A stretch of 64,000 bases of DNA, from the NCBI GenBank assembly GCA_029961685.1, contig JARWKL010000008.1, positions 19,439,981 through 19,503,980 of the forward strand, written 5' to 3'. The stretch comes from Aristolochia californica (Eukaryota; Streptophyta; Magnoliopsida; Piperales; Aristolochiaceae). Made by a program: the position numbers and the translations under genes. Below the pieces are notes generated by a model. The model had not been told where the DNA came from. It worked only from the letters and a program-made list of their open reading frames with translations, and did not search any database. This document shows, piece by piece, positions 25,901 to 40,129 of the stretch; the first letter of the stretch is position 1; the number at the start of each line of letters is the position of its first letter.

Positions 25901-27222
25901 CATTAAATTCCCAAGAAAACGTGATGTGAGATATTTACCCGAGTAAAACAAGCCAATGTTTTGCCCACTTACAAAAAGCTGACCTAATGATCAAAGAGGA
26001 TTTTAAAGAGATTTGTCATGCGTAACAGGCTATATTTTTATAAGGAATGACTGATGGATTGGGAGTCAATACATAGTTAAAAATCCCCCGCCTCCCCCTT
26101 TTCCCGACGATTGCAGAACATGATATATAAAAACTAAAAAGAGTTTAAAATCCTAAAAAATTACAGACACTTTTTGGAATTATCTCTCTACATTTGTGCA
26201 TTGTACTTTTCCATTTTAGATGTATACTTTTTTCTTAAATCCAAACTTGAGATTTCACTTTCCGTTCATCTCGTAAACAAAAAAAGATATAAAAGGCAAA
26301 TAGATCACAAAAAAATGAAAATTTTAGAGTTCTTGTATGGAAAGAATTTTAAGCGATAACAAAAGCAAGTACAGAAAATTTATTCACACACCACAAATGA
26401 ACACAAAATTTTTGTAATCCAAGTTTGGGAAATTCCACTCGTTCAACCCTAATAGCTCAGAATTTTATAAGAAAGAGATTTTTCTACACATGTTTTAAAA
26501 AATAGATATGCATGCTTGAAACATGTTAAACCTGAAAATGATCTATGGATCCAATCTTTTTAATGAGAATAACATTAAATCCCCAAGTGAACATGCGGTG
26601 GGATATTTACCCGAGTCGAACAAGCCATTCTATTGCTCATTTAAAAAATGCTAACCTAACGATCATAGATGATTGTAAAGTGATTTATCATGTGTAACAG
26701 GCTATATTTTTGTAAAGATTGTCTTATGGATTGGGACACAACACTCAGTAAAAAATCCTCCGCCTCCCCCTTTTCCCAACTATTGAAAAATCTTATATAT
26801 AAGAACTAAACATAATTTAAAATCCCTAAAAATTACTAACACTTTTTGGAATTATCTCTCTCTAAATTCGTGCATTGGGCAATTCCATTTTAGATGTATA
26901 ATTTTTTATTAAATAAAAACTTGAGTTTTCACTTTCCCATCATCTCGTAAACAAATAAAAAAAGATAAAAGGTAAATAGATCACAACAAAATGAAAATTT
27001 TAGAGTTTATGTATGGAAAGAATATAAAGCCATAACAAATGTACGTAAAGAAAATTTAATCACACCCCACAAATGAACACAAAAATTTTATTCTCCAAGT
27101 ATGGGAAATTCCACTAGTTGAACCCAAATAGCTCGGAATTTTATAACAAAGAGATTTTTCTACACATGTTTTAAAAAATGGATATGCATGCTTGAAACAT
27201 GTTAAACATGCAAATGACCTAT

Positions 27223-30200
27223 GCTTCCAAACATTTTAATGTGAATAACATTAAATCCCCAAGTGAACGTGCGGTGGGATATTTACCCAAGTCAAACATG
27301 CCATTCTTTTGCTCATTTACAAAAAGCTGACCTAATGATCATAGATGATTGTAAAGTGATTTATCATGCGTTATGGGCTATATTTTTGTGAGGATTGTCT
27401 TATGGATTGGGAGTCAACACTCAGTTAAAAATGCCCTGCCTCCCCATTTACCTTACGATTGAAAAACCTGATATATAAAAAATAAAAAGAGTTCACTATC
27501 CCTAAAAATTACAAACACTTTTTGGAATTATCTCTCTCTAAATTTGTGCATTTAGCATTTCCATTCTAGATGTATATTTTTTTAATAAATCAAAACTTGA
27601 GCTTTCATTTTCCTATCATCTCGTAAACAAAAAAAGAGATAAAAGGCAAATAGATTACAACAAAATGAAAGTTTTAGATTTATGTACGGAAATAATTTAA
27701 AGCAATAACAAATGTAAGTAAAGAAATTTATTCAAACACCACAAACGAACACAAAATTTTTGTTATCCAAGCTTGGGAAATTCCACTAGTTCAACCCTAA
27801 TAGCTCGAAATTTTTTAAGGAAGAGATTTTTCTACACATGTTTTAAAAAATGGATATGCATGCTTGAACAGGTTAAAAAATGGAAATGACCTATGGATCC
27901 AAACCTTAAAGCAAATAACATTAAATTCCCAAGTGAACGTGTGGTGGGATATTTACCTGAGTCCAACAAGCCATTATTTGGCCCGTTTACAAAAAGCAGA
28001 CCTAACGATCATAGATGATTTTAAAGTGATTTATCATGCGTAACGGCTATATTTTTGTAAGGAATGACTTATGGATTGGGAGTCAACACTCAGTTAAAAA
28101 TCCCCTACCTCCCTTTTTTCCCGACGATTGCAGAACTAGATATATAAAAACTAAAAAGATTTTATAATCCCTAAAAATTACAGAGACTTTATGGAATTAT
28201 ATCTCTCAACATTTGTGCAATGTGAATTGCCATTTTAGATCTATACTTTTTTCTTAAATCAAAACTTGAGTTTTCACTTTCCCTTCATCTAATAAACAAA
28301 AAAAGATATAAAAGGCAAATAGATCACAACAAAATGAAAATTTTAGAGTTTTTGTATGGAAAGAATTTAAATCGATAACAAATGTAAGTAAAGAAAATTT
28401 ATTCACACACCACAACTGAACACGAAAGTTTTGTTGTCCAGGTTTGGGAAATTCCACTAGTTCAACCCTAATAGCTCGGAATTTTATAACGTTTTTTCTT
28501 CACAGGTTTTAAAAAATGGATATGCATGCTTGAAACATGTTAAACATGCAAATCACCTATGGATCCAAACCTTTTAAAGAGAATAACATAAAATTCCCAA
28601 GTAAACGTGCGGTGGGATATTTACCCAAGTCAAACAAACCATTATTTTGCCCATTTACAAAAAGTTGACCTAACGATCATTGGTGATTGTAAAGTGATTT
28701 ATCATGCGTAACGGGCTACATTTTTGCAAGGAATGACTTAAAGATTGGGAGTCAACACTCAGTTAAAAATCCCTCGCCTCCCCCTTTTACCGACGATTGC
28801 AGAACCTAATAGATGAACATTAAAAAGAGTTTACAATTCCCAAAAATTATAGAAACTTTTTGGAATGATCTCTCTCTACATTTGTGCATTGTACATTTCC
28901 ATTTTAGATGTATACTTTTTTCTTAAATAAAAACTTGAGTTCTCACTTTCCGTTCATCTCGTAAACAAAAAAAGGATATAAATGGCAAATAGATCACAAC
29001 AAAATGAAAATTTTGAGAGTTCATGTATGGAATGAATTTAAAGCGATAGAAAATGCAAGTAAAGAAAATTTATTCACACACCACAAATGAACAAAAAAGT
29101 TTTGTTATCCAAGTTTTGTATATTCCATTTGTTCAACTCTAATAGCTCAGAATTTTATAAGAAAGATATTTTTCTTCTCATGTTTTTAAAAATGGATATG
29201 CATGCTTGAAACATGTTTAATATGGAAATCACCTATTGATCCAAATCATTTAAAGTGAATAATATTAAATTCCCAGGTGAACGTACGATGGGATATTTAC
29301 TCGAGTCAATCAAGACATTATTTTACCCATTTACAAAAAGTTGAAATAACGATCATAGAGGATTGTAAAGTGATTTATCATACATAACGGACTATATTTT
29401 TGTAAGGAATGACTTATGGATTGAGATTCAACACTCGGTTAAAATTCCCCCACCTCCCCCTTCTACGACGATTGTTGAACCTAATATATAAAAACTAAAA
29501 AGAGTTTACAATCCCTAAAAATTACAGACACTTTTTCGAATTATCTCTCTCTACATTTTTGCATTGTGCATTTACATTTGAGATGTATACTTTTTTCTTA
29601 ATTTAAAACTTGAGTTTTCACTTTCCCTTCATCTCGTAAAAAAAAAAAAGAGATTAAAGGAAAATAGATCACAACAAAATGAAAATTTTAGATTTTATGT
29701 ATGGAAAGAATTTAAAGCAATAACAAATTTAAGTAAATAAAATTTATTCACACACCACAAATGAACCCAAAAGTTTTGTTATCCAAGTTTGGGAAATGCC
29801 ACTTGTTCAATCCTAACAGCTTAGATATTTATAAGGAAAAGAATTTTCTAGATATGATTCAAAAATGGATATGCATGCTTGAAACATGCTAAAGATGCAA
29901 ATGACCTATGGATCCAAACCTTTAAAAGAGAATAACATTAAATTTCAAAGTCAACGTGCGGTGGGATATTTCCTCGAGTCAAACAAGCCATTATTTTGCC
30001 CATTTACAAAAAGCTGACCTAACAATCATAGATGATTGTAAAGTGATTTATCATGCATAAAGGGCTATATTTTTTTAAGGAATGACTTATGGATTTGAAG
30101 TCAACACTCAGTTAAAAATCCCCAGCCTCCCCCTTTTCCCAACGATTGCAGAACCTGATATATAAAAGCTAAAAAGTGTCTACAATCCAAAAAAATTACA

Positions 30201-33200
30201 CACTTTTTGGAATTATCTCTCTCTACGTTTGTGCATTGTGCATTTCCATTTTAGATGTATACTTTTTTCTTAAATAAAAAATTGAGTTCTCACTTTGCCT
30301 TCATCTCGTAAACAAAAAAAGACATAAAAGGCAAATAGATCGCAACAAAATGAAAATTTTAGAGATTATGTATGGAAATAATTGAAAGCAATCACAAATG
30401 TAAGTAAAGAAAATTTATTCACTCACCACAAATGAACACAAAAGTTTTCTTATCCAGTTTTGGAAATTCCACTATTTCAACCCTAATAGCTCGAAATTTT
30501 ATAAGAAAGAGCATTTTCTATACATGTTTTAAAAAATGGATATGCAAGCTTGAAACATGTTAAAGATTCAAATGATCTATGGATCCAAACCTTTTAAAGA
30601 GAATAATATTAAATTCCCAAGTGACCGTGCAGTGGGATACTTACCTGAGTAGAATAAGCCATTATTTTGCCTATTTACGAAATCTGACCTAACGATTATA
30701 GATGATTTAAAGTTATTTATCATGCGTAACGAGCTTTATTTTGGTAAGGAATCACTTGTGGATTGGGAGTCAACACTCAATGAAAAATCCCCCGCCTTCC
30801 CCTTTTCCCAACCATTGCAGAACCTGATATAAAAAAACTAAAAAGAGTTTACAATCCGTAAAAATTATTGAAACTTTTTAGAATTATCTCTCTCTACATT
30901 TTTTCATTTGGCATTTCCATTTTAGATATACTTTTTTCTTAAATAAAAACTTCAGCTTTCACTTTCCCTTCATCTCGTAAAAAAAAAAAAGAGAAAAGGC
31001 AAATAGATCACAACAAAATGAAAATTTTAGAGTTTATGTACGGAATGAATTTAAAGCAATAACAAATGTAAGTAAAGAAAATTTATTCACACACCACAAA
31101 TGAACAAAAAAAATTTGTTATCCAAGTTTGGGAAATTCCACTAGTTCAACCCTAATAGATTGGAATTTTATAAGAAAGATATTTTTCTACACATGTCTTA
31201 AAAAATGGATATGAATACTTGAAACATGTTAAACATGCCAATGACCTATGGATCCATACCTTTTAAATAGAATAAAATTAAATTCCCAAATGAACGTGCG
31301 GAGGGATATTTACCTGAGTCAAACAAGCCATTATTTTTCCCATTTTCAAAAAGTTGACCTAACGATCATAGATGATTGTAAGTGATTTATCAAGCGTAAC
31401 GAGCTATATTTTTTTAAGGAATGACTTATGGATTGGGAGTCAAGACTCAGTTTAAAATCCCCTGCCTCCACCTTTTCCCGATGATTACAGAACCTGATAT
31501 ATAAAAACTAAAAAGACTTTACAATCCCTAAAACTTACTGACACTTTCTGGAATTATCTCTCTCTACATTTGTGCATTGTACATTTTCATTTTAGATGTA
31601 TACTTTTTTCTTAAATCAAAACTTGAGTTTTCTCTTTCCCTTCTACTCGTAAACAAAAAAATATATAAAAGGCACATAGATCACAACAAAATGAAAATTT
31701 TAGAGTTTATGTATGGAAAGAATTTAAAGCGATAAAAAATGTAAGTAAAGAAAATTTATTCACACACCACAAATGAACACTAAAGTTTTGTTATCCAAGT
31801 TTGGGAAAATTCCACTTGTTCAACCCTAATAGCTCGGAATTTTATAAGAAAAAAGATTTTTCTACACACGTTTTAAAAAATGGATATACATGCTTTAAAA
31901 TAGTTAAAGATGGAAATGACCTATGGATCGAAACCTTTTAAAGAGAATAACATGAAATTCCCAAGTGAACATGCGATGGGATATTTACCCTAGTGAAACA
32001 AGCCACTATTTTGCCAATTTATAAAAATCTAACCAAATGATCATAGATGATTGTAAAGTGATTTATCATGCATAACGGGCTATATTTTTGTAAGGAATGA
32101 ATTATGGATTGGGAGTTAACACTCAGTTAAAAATCTCACGCCTCCCACATTTCCCGACAATTGCAGAACCTGATATAAAAAAACTAAAAATAGTTTACAA
32201 TCCCTAAAAATTTCAAACACTTTATGAAATTATCTCTTTCAAAATTTGTGCATTGTGCATTTCCAATTTAGATGTATACTTTTTTCTTAAATTAAAACAT
32301 GAGTTTTCACTTTCCCTTCATCTCGTAAACAAAAAAAGAGATAAAAGCCAAATAAATCACAACAAAATGTAAATTTTAGAGTTTTTGTATGGAAAGAATT
32401 TAAGGCAATAAAAAATGTAAGTAAATAAAATTTATTCACACACCACAAATGAACACAAGAGTTTTGTGAACAAAGCTTGGGAAATTCCATTAGTTCAACC
32501 CTAAAAGCTCAGAATTTTTTAAGAAAAAGATTTCTCTAGACATGTTTTAAAAAATGGATATGCATTCTTGAAACATGTTAAAGATGCAAATGACCTATGG
32601 ATCCAAACTTTTAAAGAGAATAACATTAAATTCCCAAAGTGAAGGTGCGGTGGGATATTTACCTGAGTCAGACAAGCCATTATTTTGCCCATTTACGAAA
32701 AGCAGACCTAACGATCATAGATGATTGTAAAGTGATTTATCATGCGTACCGAGCAATATTTTTGTATGGAATGAGTTACGGATTGGGCATCCACACTCTG
32801 TTAAAAATCCCACGACTCCCCCTTTTCCCGACGATTGCAAAACCTGATATATAAAAACTAAAAATAGTTTACAATCCCTAAAAATTACAGAAACTTTTTG
32901 GTATTATCTCACTCTACATTTGGGCATTGTGCATTTCCATTTTAGATGTACACTTTTTTCTTTAATCAAAAATTGAGTTTTCACTTTCCCTTTATCTTGT
33001 AAAAAAAAAAAAAGAGATAAAAGGCAAATAGATCACAACAAAATGAAAATTTTAGAGTTTATGATTGGAAAGAATTTAAAGCAATAACAAATCTAAGAAA
33101 AAAAAAATTATTCACACTCCTCAAATGAACACAAAAGTTTTGTTATCCAAGTTTGGGAAATTCCATTTGGTCAACCATTATAGCTCGGAATTTTATAAGA

Positions 33201-36200
33201 AAGAGATTTTTCGACACATATTTTTAAAAATGGCTATACATGCCTGAAACATGTTAAAGATGCCATTCACCTATGGAACCAAACCTTTTTAAGATAATAA
33301 CATTAAATTCCCAAGTGAACGTGTGGTAGGATATTTACCCAAGCCAAACAAGCCATTATTTTGCCCATTTACTAATAGCTGACCTAACGATCATAGATGA
33401 TTGTAAAGTGATTTATCATGTGTAACGGGCAATATTTTTTTAACGAATGATTTATGGATTGGGAGTCAATACTCAGTTAAAAATCCTCCACCTGCCCCTT
33501 TTCCCGACAAATGCTGAACTTGATAAATAAAAATTAAAAAGAGTTTACAATCGCTAAAAATTACAGACACTTTATGGAATTATCTCTCTACATTTGTGCA
33601 TTGGGCATTTCAAGTTTAGATGTATACTTTTTTCTTAAATCTAAAACTGAATTTTCACTTTCCCTTCATCTCGTAAACAAAAAAAGAGATAAATGGCAAA
33701 TAGATCACAACAAAATGAAAATTTTAGAGTTTATGTATGGAAAGAATTTAAAGCAATAACAAATGTAAGTAAAGAAAATTTATTCACACACCACAAATGA
33801 ACACAAAATTTTTGTAAACCAAGATTTGGAAATTCCACTAGTTCAACCCTAATAGCTTGGAATTTTATCAGAAAGAGATTTTTCTACAACTTTTTTAAAA
33901 ATGGATATGCATGCTTGAAACATGTTAAAGATTAAAATAACCTATGGATCCAAACCTTTTCAAGATAATAACATTAAATTTCCAAGTGAACGTTCAGTGG
34001 GATATTTCCCCGAGTCAAACAAGCCATTATTTTTCCCATTTACAAAACGTTGACATAACGATTATAGATGATTGTAAAGTGATTTATCATGCATAACAGT
34101 CTATATTTTTGTAAGGAATGACTTACGAATTGGGAGTCAACACTCATTTAAAAATCCCCCTCGTCGCCCTTTTCCCGACGATTGCAGAACCTATTATATA
34201 AAAACTAAAAAGAGTTTACAATCCCTAAAAATTATAGACACGTTTTTGGAATTATCTCTCTCTATATTTGTGCATTGTGCATTTCCATTTTAGATGTATC
34301 CTTTTTCTTAAATCAAAACTTGCGTTTTCACTTTCCCTTCATCTCATAAACAAAACATGAGATAAAAAGCAAAAAAGATCACAACAAAATGAAAATTTTA
34401 GAGTTTATGTGTGGAAAGAATTTAAAGCAATAACAAATGTTAGTAAAGAAAATTTATTCACACACCACAAATGAACGCAAAAGTTTTGTTAACCAAGTTT
34501 GGGAAATTCCACTAGTTCAACCCTAATAGCTCGGAATTTTATAAAAAAGAGATTTTTCTACACATGTTTTTAAAAATGGATATGCATGCTTGAAACATGT
34601 TAAAGATGCAAATGACCTATGGATCCAAACTGTTTAAAGAGAATAACATTAAATTCTCAAGTGATCGTGTGGTGGGATATTTACCCAAGTGAAACAAGCC
34701 ATTATTTTGCCCATTTACAAAATTCTAACCTAACGATCATAGATCATTGTTAACGTGATTTATCATGTGTAACGGGCTATATTTTTGTAAGGAATGACTT
34801 ATGGATTGGGAGTCAACACTAAGTTAAAAATCCCCCGCCTTCCCCTTTTTTCGACGTTTACAGAACCTGATATATAAAAACAGAAAAGAGTTTACAGTCC
34901 CTGAAATTTACAGATACTTTTTGGAATTATCTCTCTCTCCATTTGTGCATTGTGCATTTCCATTTTAGATGTATACTTTTTTCTTAAATCAAAACTTGAG
35001 TTTTCATTTTCCCTTCATCTCTTAAACAAAAAAAGAGATAAAAGGCAAATAGATCACAACAAAAAGAAAATTTTAGAGTTTATGTATGGAATGAATTTAA
35101 CGCAATAACAAACATCAGAAAAGAAAATATATTCACACACCACAAATGCACACAAATGTTTTGTTATCCAAGTTTGGGAAAATTCCACTCGTTCAAAACT
35201 AAAAGCATTGAATTTTACAAGAAAGAAATTTTTCTACACATGTTTTAAAAAATGGATATGCCTGCTTGAAACATATTAAACATGCAAATGACCAATGGAT
35301 CCAAACCTTTTAATGACAATAACATTAAATCCCCAAGTGAATGTGCGGTGGGATATTTACCCGAGTCAAACAAGCCATTAGTTTGCTCATTTACCAAAAG
35401 TTGACCTAACTATCATAGATGATTGTAAAGTGATTTATCATGCATAAGAGGCAATATTTTTGTAAGGAATGACTTACGGATAGGGAGTAAACACTCAGTT
35501 AAAAATCCCTAGCCTCCCCCATTTCCCGACGATTGCAGAATCGATATATTAAAACTACAAAGAGTTTACAATCCCTAAAAAGTATAGACACATTTTGGAA
35601 TTATCTCTCTCTACATTTCTGCATTGTGCATTTCCATTTTAGATGTGTACTTTTTTCTTAAATCCAAACTTGAGTTTTCACTTTCCCTTCATCTCGTAAA
35701 CAAAACATGAGATAAAAAGCAAAAAAGATCGCAACAAAATGAAAATTTTAGAGTTCAATAATGGAAATAATTTAAAGCAATAACAAATGTACATCAATAA
35801 AATTTATTCACACACCACAAATGAACACAAAAGTTTTGTTATCCAATATTGGAAAATTCCACTAGTTCAACCCTAATAGCTCGGAATTTTTTAAGAAAGA
35901 GATTTTTCTACACATGTTTTAAAAAATGGATATGCATGTTTGAAACATGTTAAAGATGCAAATGACCTATGGATCCAAACCTTTTGAAGAGAATAGCATT
36001 AAATTTCCAAGTGAAAGTGCGGTGGGATATTTACCAGTGTCAAACAAGCCACTATTTTGCCCATTTAGAAAAAAACTTACCTAACGATCATAGATGATTG
36101 TAAAGTGACTTATCATGTGTAACGGGCTATATTTTTGTAAGGAATGACTGATGGATTGGGCGTCAACACTCAGTTAAAAATCCGCCAAATCCCCCTTTTC

Positions 36201-36645
36201 TCGACGATCGCAAAACCTGATATATAATAACTAAAAATATTTTACAATCCCTAAAAATTATAGACAATTTTTGGATTTATCTCTCTCTACATTTGTGCAT
36301 TGTGCATTTCCATTTTAGATGTATACTTTTTTCTTAAATCAAAACTTGAACTTTCACTTTCCCTTCATCTCGTAAGCAAAAAAAGAGATAAAAGGCAAAT
36401 AGATCACAACAACATGAAAATTTTAGAGTTTGTGTATGGAAAGAATTTAAAGAAATAACAAATGTAAGTAAAAAAAAATTATTAACACACCACAAATGAA
36501 CAGAAAAGTTTTGTTATCTAAGTTTGGGAAATTCCACTTGTTCAACCCTTATAGCTCGAAATTTTTTAAGAAAGAGATTTTGCTACACAAGTTTTAAAAA
36601 ATGGCAATGCATGCTTGAAACATGTTAAAGATGCAAATGAGCTAT
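27223..36645 (+). repeat. Satellite units 42-55, structurally regular
   Basis: Unit starts are at 27223, 27895, 28561, 29237, 29910, 30581, 31250, 31925, 32599, 33275, 33946, 34621, 35297 and 35971. All intervals are 666-676 bp and none carries an indel larger than about ten bases. Units 34621 and 35971 are each preceded by the same rare A-rich segment, which marks a two-unit duplication. No gene is seen. Confidence 0.95.
34340..35740 (+). repeat. Two-unit duplication marked by a rare A-rich segment
   Basis: CAAAACATGAGATAAAAAGC followed by AAAAAAGATC occurs at 34351 and 35701, exactly 1350 bp apart, and I saw it nowhere else in the window. The unit in between has the usual AAAAAAAGAGATAAAAGGC form. 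Confidence 0.8.
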
Positions 36646-37139
36646 GGATCCAAACCTTTTAAAGGTAATAACAATAAATTTCTAAGCGAATGTGCAGTGG
36701 GATATTTACCCAAGTCAAACAAGCCATTATTATGCCCATTTACAAATAGCAGTCCCAACGATCATAGATGATTGTATAGTGATTTATCATGTGTAACGGG
36801 CTATATTTTTGTAAGGTGATTTATGGATTGGGAGTGAACACTAAGTTGAAAATCCCCCGCCTCCCCATGTTCCCGAAGATTGCAGAACTTGATATATAAA
36901 AATTAAAAATAGTTTACAATCCCTAAAAATTACAGACACTTTTTGAAATTATCTCTCTCTACATTTGACCATTGTGCATTTCAATTTTAGATGTATACTT
37001 TTTTCCTAAATCAAAACTTGATTTTTCACTTTACCTTGACATCGTAAACAAAAAAAGAGATAAACGGCAAATAGATCACAACAAAATGAAAATTTTAGAG
37101 TTGATGTAAGGAAAAAATTTAATGCGATAACAAATGTTA

Positions 37140-38120
37140 GTAAATTAAATTTATTCACACACCACAAATGAACACAAAAGTTTTGTTAACCAAGTTTGGG
37201 ATATTCCACTAGTTCAACCTTTTTAGTTCGGAATTTTATAAGAAAAAGATTTTTCAACACATGTTTTAAAAAATGGATATGCATGCTTCAAACATGTTAA
37301 AGATTCAAATGACCTATGGATCCAAACCTTTTAAAGAGAATAACTTTAAATTCTTAAGAGAACGTTCGGTGGGATAATTATTTTGCCCATTTACAAAAAG
37401 CTGACCAAATGATCATAGATGATTGTAAAGTGATTTATCATGCGTAACGGGCAATATTTTTGTAAGGAATGACTTATGGAATGCGAGTCAACACTCAGTT
37501 AAAAATTCCTCGCCTCCCACTTTTCCCGACGATTGCAGAACCTGATATATAAAAACAAAAAAGAGTTTAAAATCCCTAAAAATTACAGATACTTTCTGGA
37601 ATTATCTTTCTCTACATTTTTGCATTGTACGTTTCCATTTTAGATGTATACTTTTATCTTATATTAAAACTTGAGTTTTCACTTTCCCTTCATGTCGTAA
37701 ACAAAAAAAGAGATAAAAGGCAAATAGATCTCAATAAATTAAAATTTTTAGATTTTATGTATGGAAAGAATTTAAAGCAATAAAAAATGTAAGTAAAGAA
37801 AATTTATTCACACACCACAAATGAACACAAAAGTTTAGTTATCCAAGCTTGGGAAAATTCCACTAGTTCGACCCTAATAGCTCGGAATTTAATAAAAAAA
37901 AGATTTTTCTACACATGTTTTAAAAAATGGATATGCATGCTTTAAACATGTTAAGGATGCAAATAACCTATGGATCCAAACATTTTAGAGATAATAACAT
38001 TAAATTCCCAAGTGAACGTGCGGTGGGATATTTACCCGAGTCAAACAAGCATTTATTTTGCTCATTTACAAAAAGCTGACCTAATGATCAAAGATGATTG
38101 TAAAGTGATTAACCAAGCGT
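37140..38120 (+). repeat. Duplicated segment, partners at 39.06-40.06 kb and 41.56-41.79 kb
   Basis: GGATATTCCACTAGTTCAAC with CTTTTTAGTTCG lies at about 37198 and again 1923 bp downstream. CTTATATTAAAAC and CATGTCGTAAAC lie at about 37.66-37.70 kb and again about 1949 bp on. AAATAACCTATGGATCCAAA lies at 37972 and 39920, and AGTGATTAAYCAAGCG at 38.10 and 40.05 kb. A third, less similar copy of the first part (CCTAAGAGAACGTGCGG, CCCTTTTAGCTC) is near 41.6-41.77 kb. Confidence 0.85.
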
Positions 38121-38689
38121 CACGGGCTATATTTTTGTAAGGAATGCCTTATGGATTGGGAGTCAACACTCAGTTAAAAATCCCCCGCTTCCCCCTTTTC
38201 CCGTTGATTGCTAATTGAGATATATAAAAACAAAAAAGAGTTTACAATCCCTAAAAATTACAGACACTTTTGGAATTATCTCTCTCTACATTTGTGCATT
38301 GTGCATTTCCATTTTAGATGTATACTTTTTTCTTAAATCAAAACTTGAGTTTTCACTTTCCCTTCATCTCGTAAACCAAAAAGGAGATAAAAGGCAAATA
38401 GATCTCAACAAAATGAAAATTTTAGAATTTAGGTATGGAAATAATTTAAAGCAATAACAAATGTAAGTAAAGAAAATTTATACACACACCACAATTGAAC
38501 ACAAAAGTTTTGTCATCCGAGTTTGGGAAATTCCACTAGTTCAACCCAAATAGCTCGGAATTTTTTAAGAAAGATTTTTCAACACATGTTTTAAAAAATT
38601 GATATGCATGCTTGAGACATGTTGAAGATGCAAATGACCTATGGATCCTAACCACGTAAATATAATAACATTAAATTCCTAAGTCAACG

Positions 38690-38740
38690 TTCGGTGGGAT
38701 ATTTACCCGAGTGAAAGGGGTGATATTTTTGTAAGTAATT
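38690..38740 (+). repeat. Deletion of roughly 75 bp at about 38717
   Basis: TTTACCCGAGTGAAA joins GGGGTGATATTTTTGTAAG. The CCATTATTTTGCCC to GCGTAACGG part is missing. With the 14 bp loss near 39174 this gives a 584 bp interval. Confidence 0.85.
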
Positions 38741-39059
38741 ACTTATGGATTGGGAGTCAACACTCAGTTAAAAATCTCCCGCCTCCCCCTTTTCCCGATG
38801 ATTGCAGAACATGATAAATAAAAAACTAAAAAGAGTTTAAAATCCCTAAAAATTCCTGACACTTTTTGGAATTATCTCTCTTTATATTTTTGCAATGTGC
38901 ATTTCCATTTAAGGTGTATACTTTTTTCTTAAATTAAAACTTGAGTTTTCACTTTCACTTCATCTCGTAAACAAAAAAAGATATAAAAGTCAAATAGACC
39001 ACAAAAAAATGAAAATTTTACAGTTTATGTATTGAAATAAATTAAAGCAATAACAAATG

Positions 39060-40060
39060 TAAGAAAAGAAAATTTATTCACACACCACAAATAAACACAA
39101 AAGTTTTGTTAACCAAGTTTGGGATATTCCACTAGTTCAACCTTTTTAGTTCGAAATTTTATAAGAAAGAGATTTTAAAAAATGAATATGCATGCTTGAA
39201 ACATGTTAAAGATTCAAATGACCTATGGATCCAAACCTTTTAAAGAGGATAACTTTGAATTCCTAAGAGAACGTGCGGTGGGATAATTACCATAGTCAAA
39301 CAAGGCAAATAAGTCAAACAAGCCATTATTTGCCCATTTACAAAAAGCTGACCTAACGATCATAGATGATTATACAATGATTTATCATGTGTAACGGGCA
39401 ATAATTTTGTAAGGAATGACTTATGGATTGTGAGTCAACAGTCAGTTAAAAATTCCTCGCCTCCCCCTTTTCCCGACGATTGTAGAACTTGATATATAAA
39501 AAACACAAAATACTTTACAATCCCTAAAAATTACAGATACTTTTTGGAATTATCTCTCTCTATAGTTTTTGCATTGTGCTTTTCCATTTTAGATGTATAC
39601 TTTTCTCTTATATTAAAACTTGAGTTTTCACTTTCCCTTCATGTCGTAAACAAAAAAAGATATAAAAGGCAAATAGATCTCAACAAATTAAAAATTTTAG
39701 ATTTTATGTATGAAAAGAATTTAAAGCGATAAAAAATGTAAGTAAAGAAAATTTATTCACACACCACAAATGAACACAAAAGTTTAGTTATCCAAGTTTG
39801 GGAAAATTCTACTAGTTCAACCCTAATAGCTTGGAATTTAATAAAAAAGGGATTTTCTACACATGTTTTAAAAAATGGATATGCATGCTTGAAACATGTT
39901 AAGGATGCAAATAACCTATGGATCCAAACATTTTTAAGATAATAACATTAAATTCCCAAGTGAACGTGGAGTGGGATATTTACCCGAGTCAAACAAGTGA
40001 TTATTTTGCCCATTTACAAAAAGTTGACCTAATGATCAAAGATGATTGTAAAGTGATTAA
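39060..40060 (+). repeat. Second copy of the 37.14-38.12 kb segment
   Basis: The order of rare variants is the same as in the upstream copy. This copy also carries an 18 bp local duplication at 39294-39329 and a 14 bp loss near 39174, which explain why its unit lengths differ. Confidence 0.85.
39294..39329 (+). repeat. 18 bp imperfect tandem duplication
   Basis: AGTCAAACAAG occurs at 39294 and 39312. The normal unit has it once, before CCATTATTTTGCCC. The unit is 693 bp as a result. Confidence 0.9.
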
Positions 40061-40129
40061 TCAAGCGTAACGGGCTATATTTTTGTAAGGAATTCCTTAT
40101 GGATTGGGAGTCAACACTCAGTGAAAAAT

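Larger units (their letters stand above)
20496..27222 (+). repeat. Satellite units 32-41
   Basis: Unit starts are at 20496, 21191, 21865, 22532, 23203, 23862, 24535, 25204, 25875 and 26547. The first unit is 695 bp and holds an AT-rich expansion near 20.77 kb; the others are 659-676 bp. This stretch contains the second copy of the multi-unit block. The last unit and its right neighbour share CATTCTWTTGCTCATTT and GATTGTCTTATGGATTGGG-type variants about 675 bp apart, so they look like a recent single-unit duplication. No gene is seen. Confidence 0.95.
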
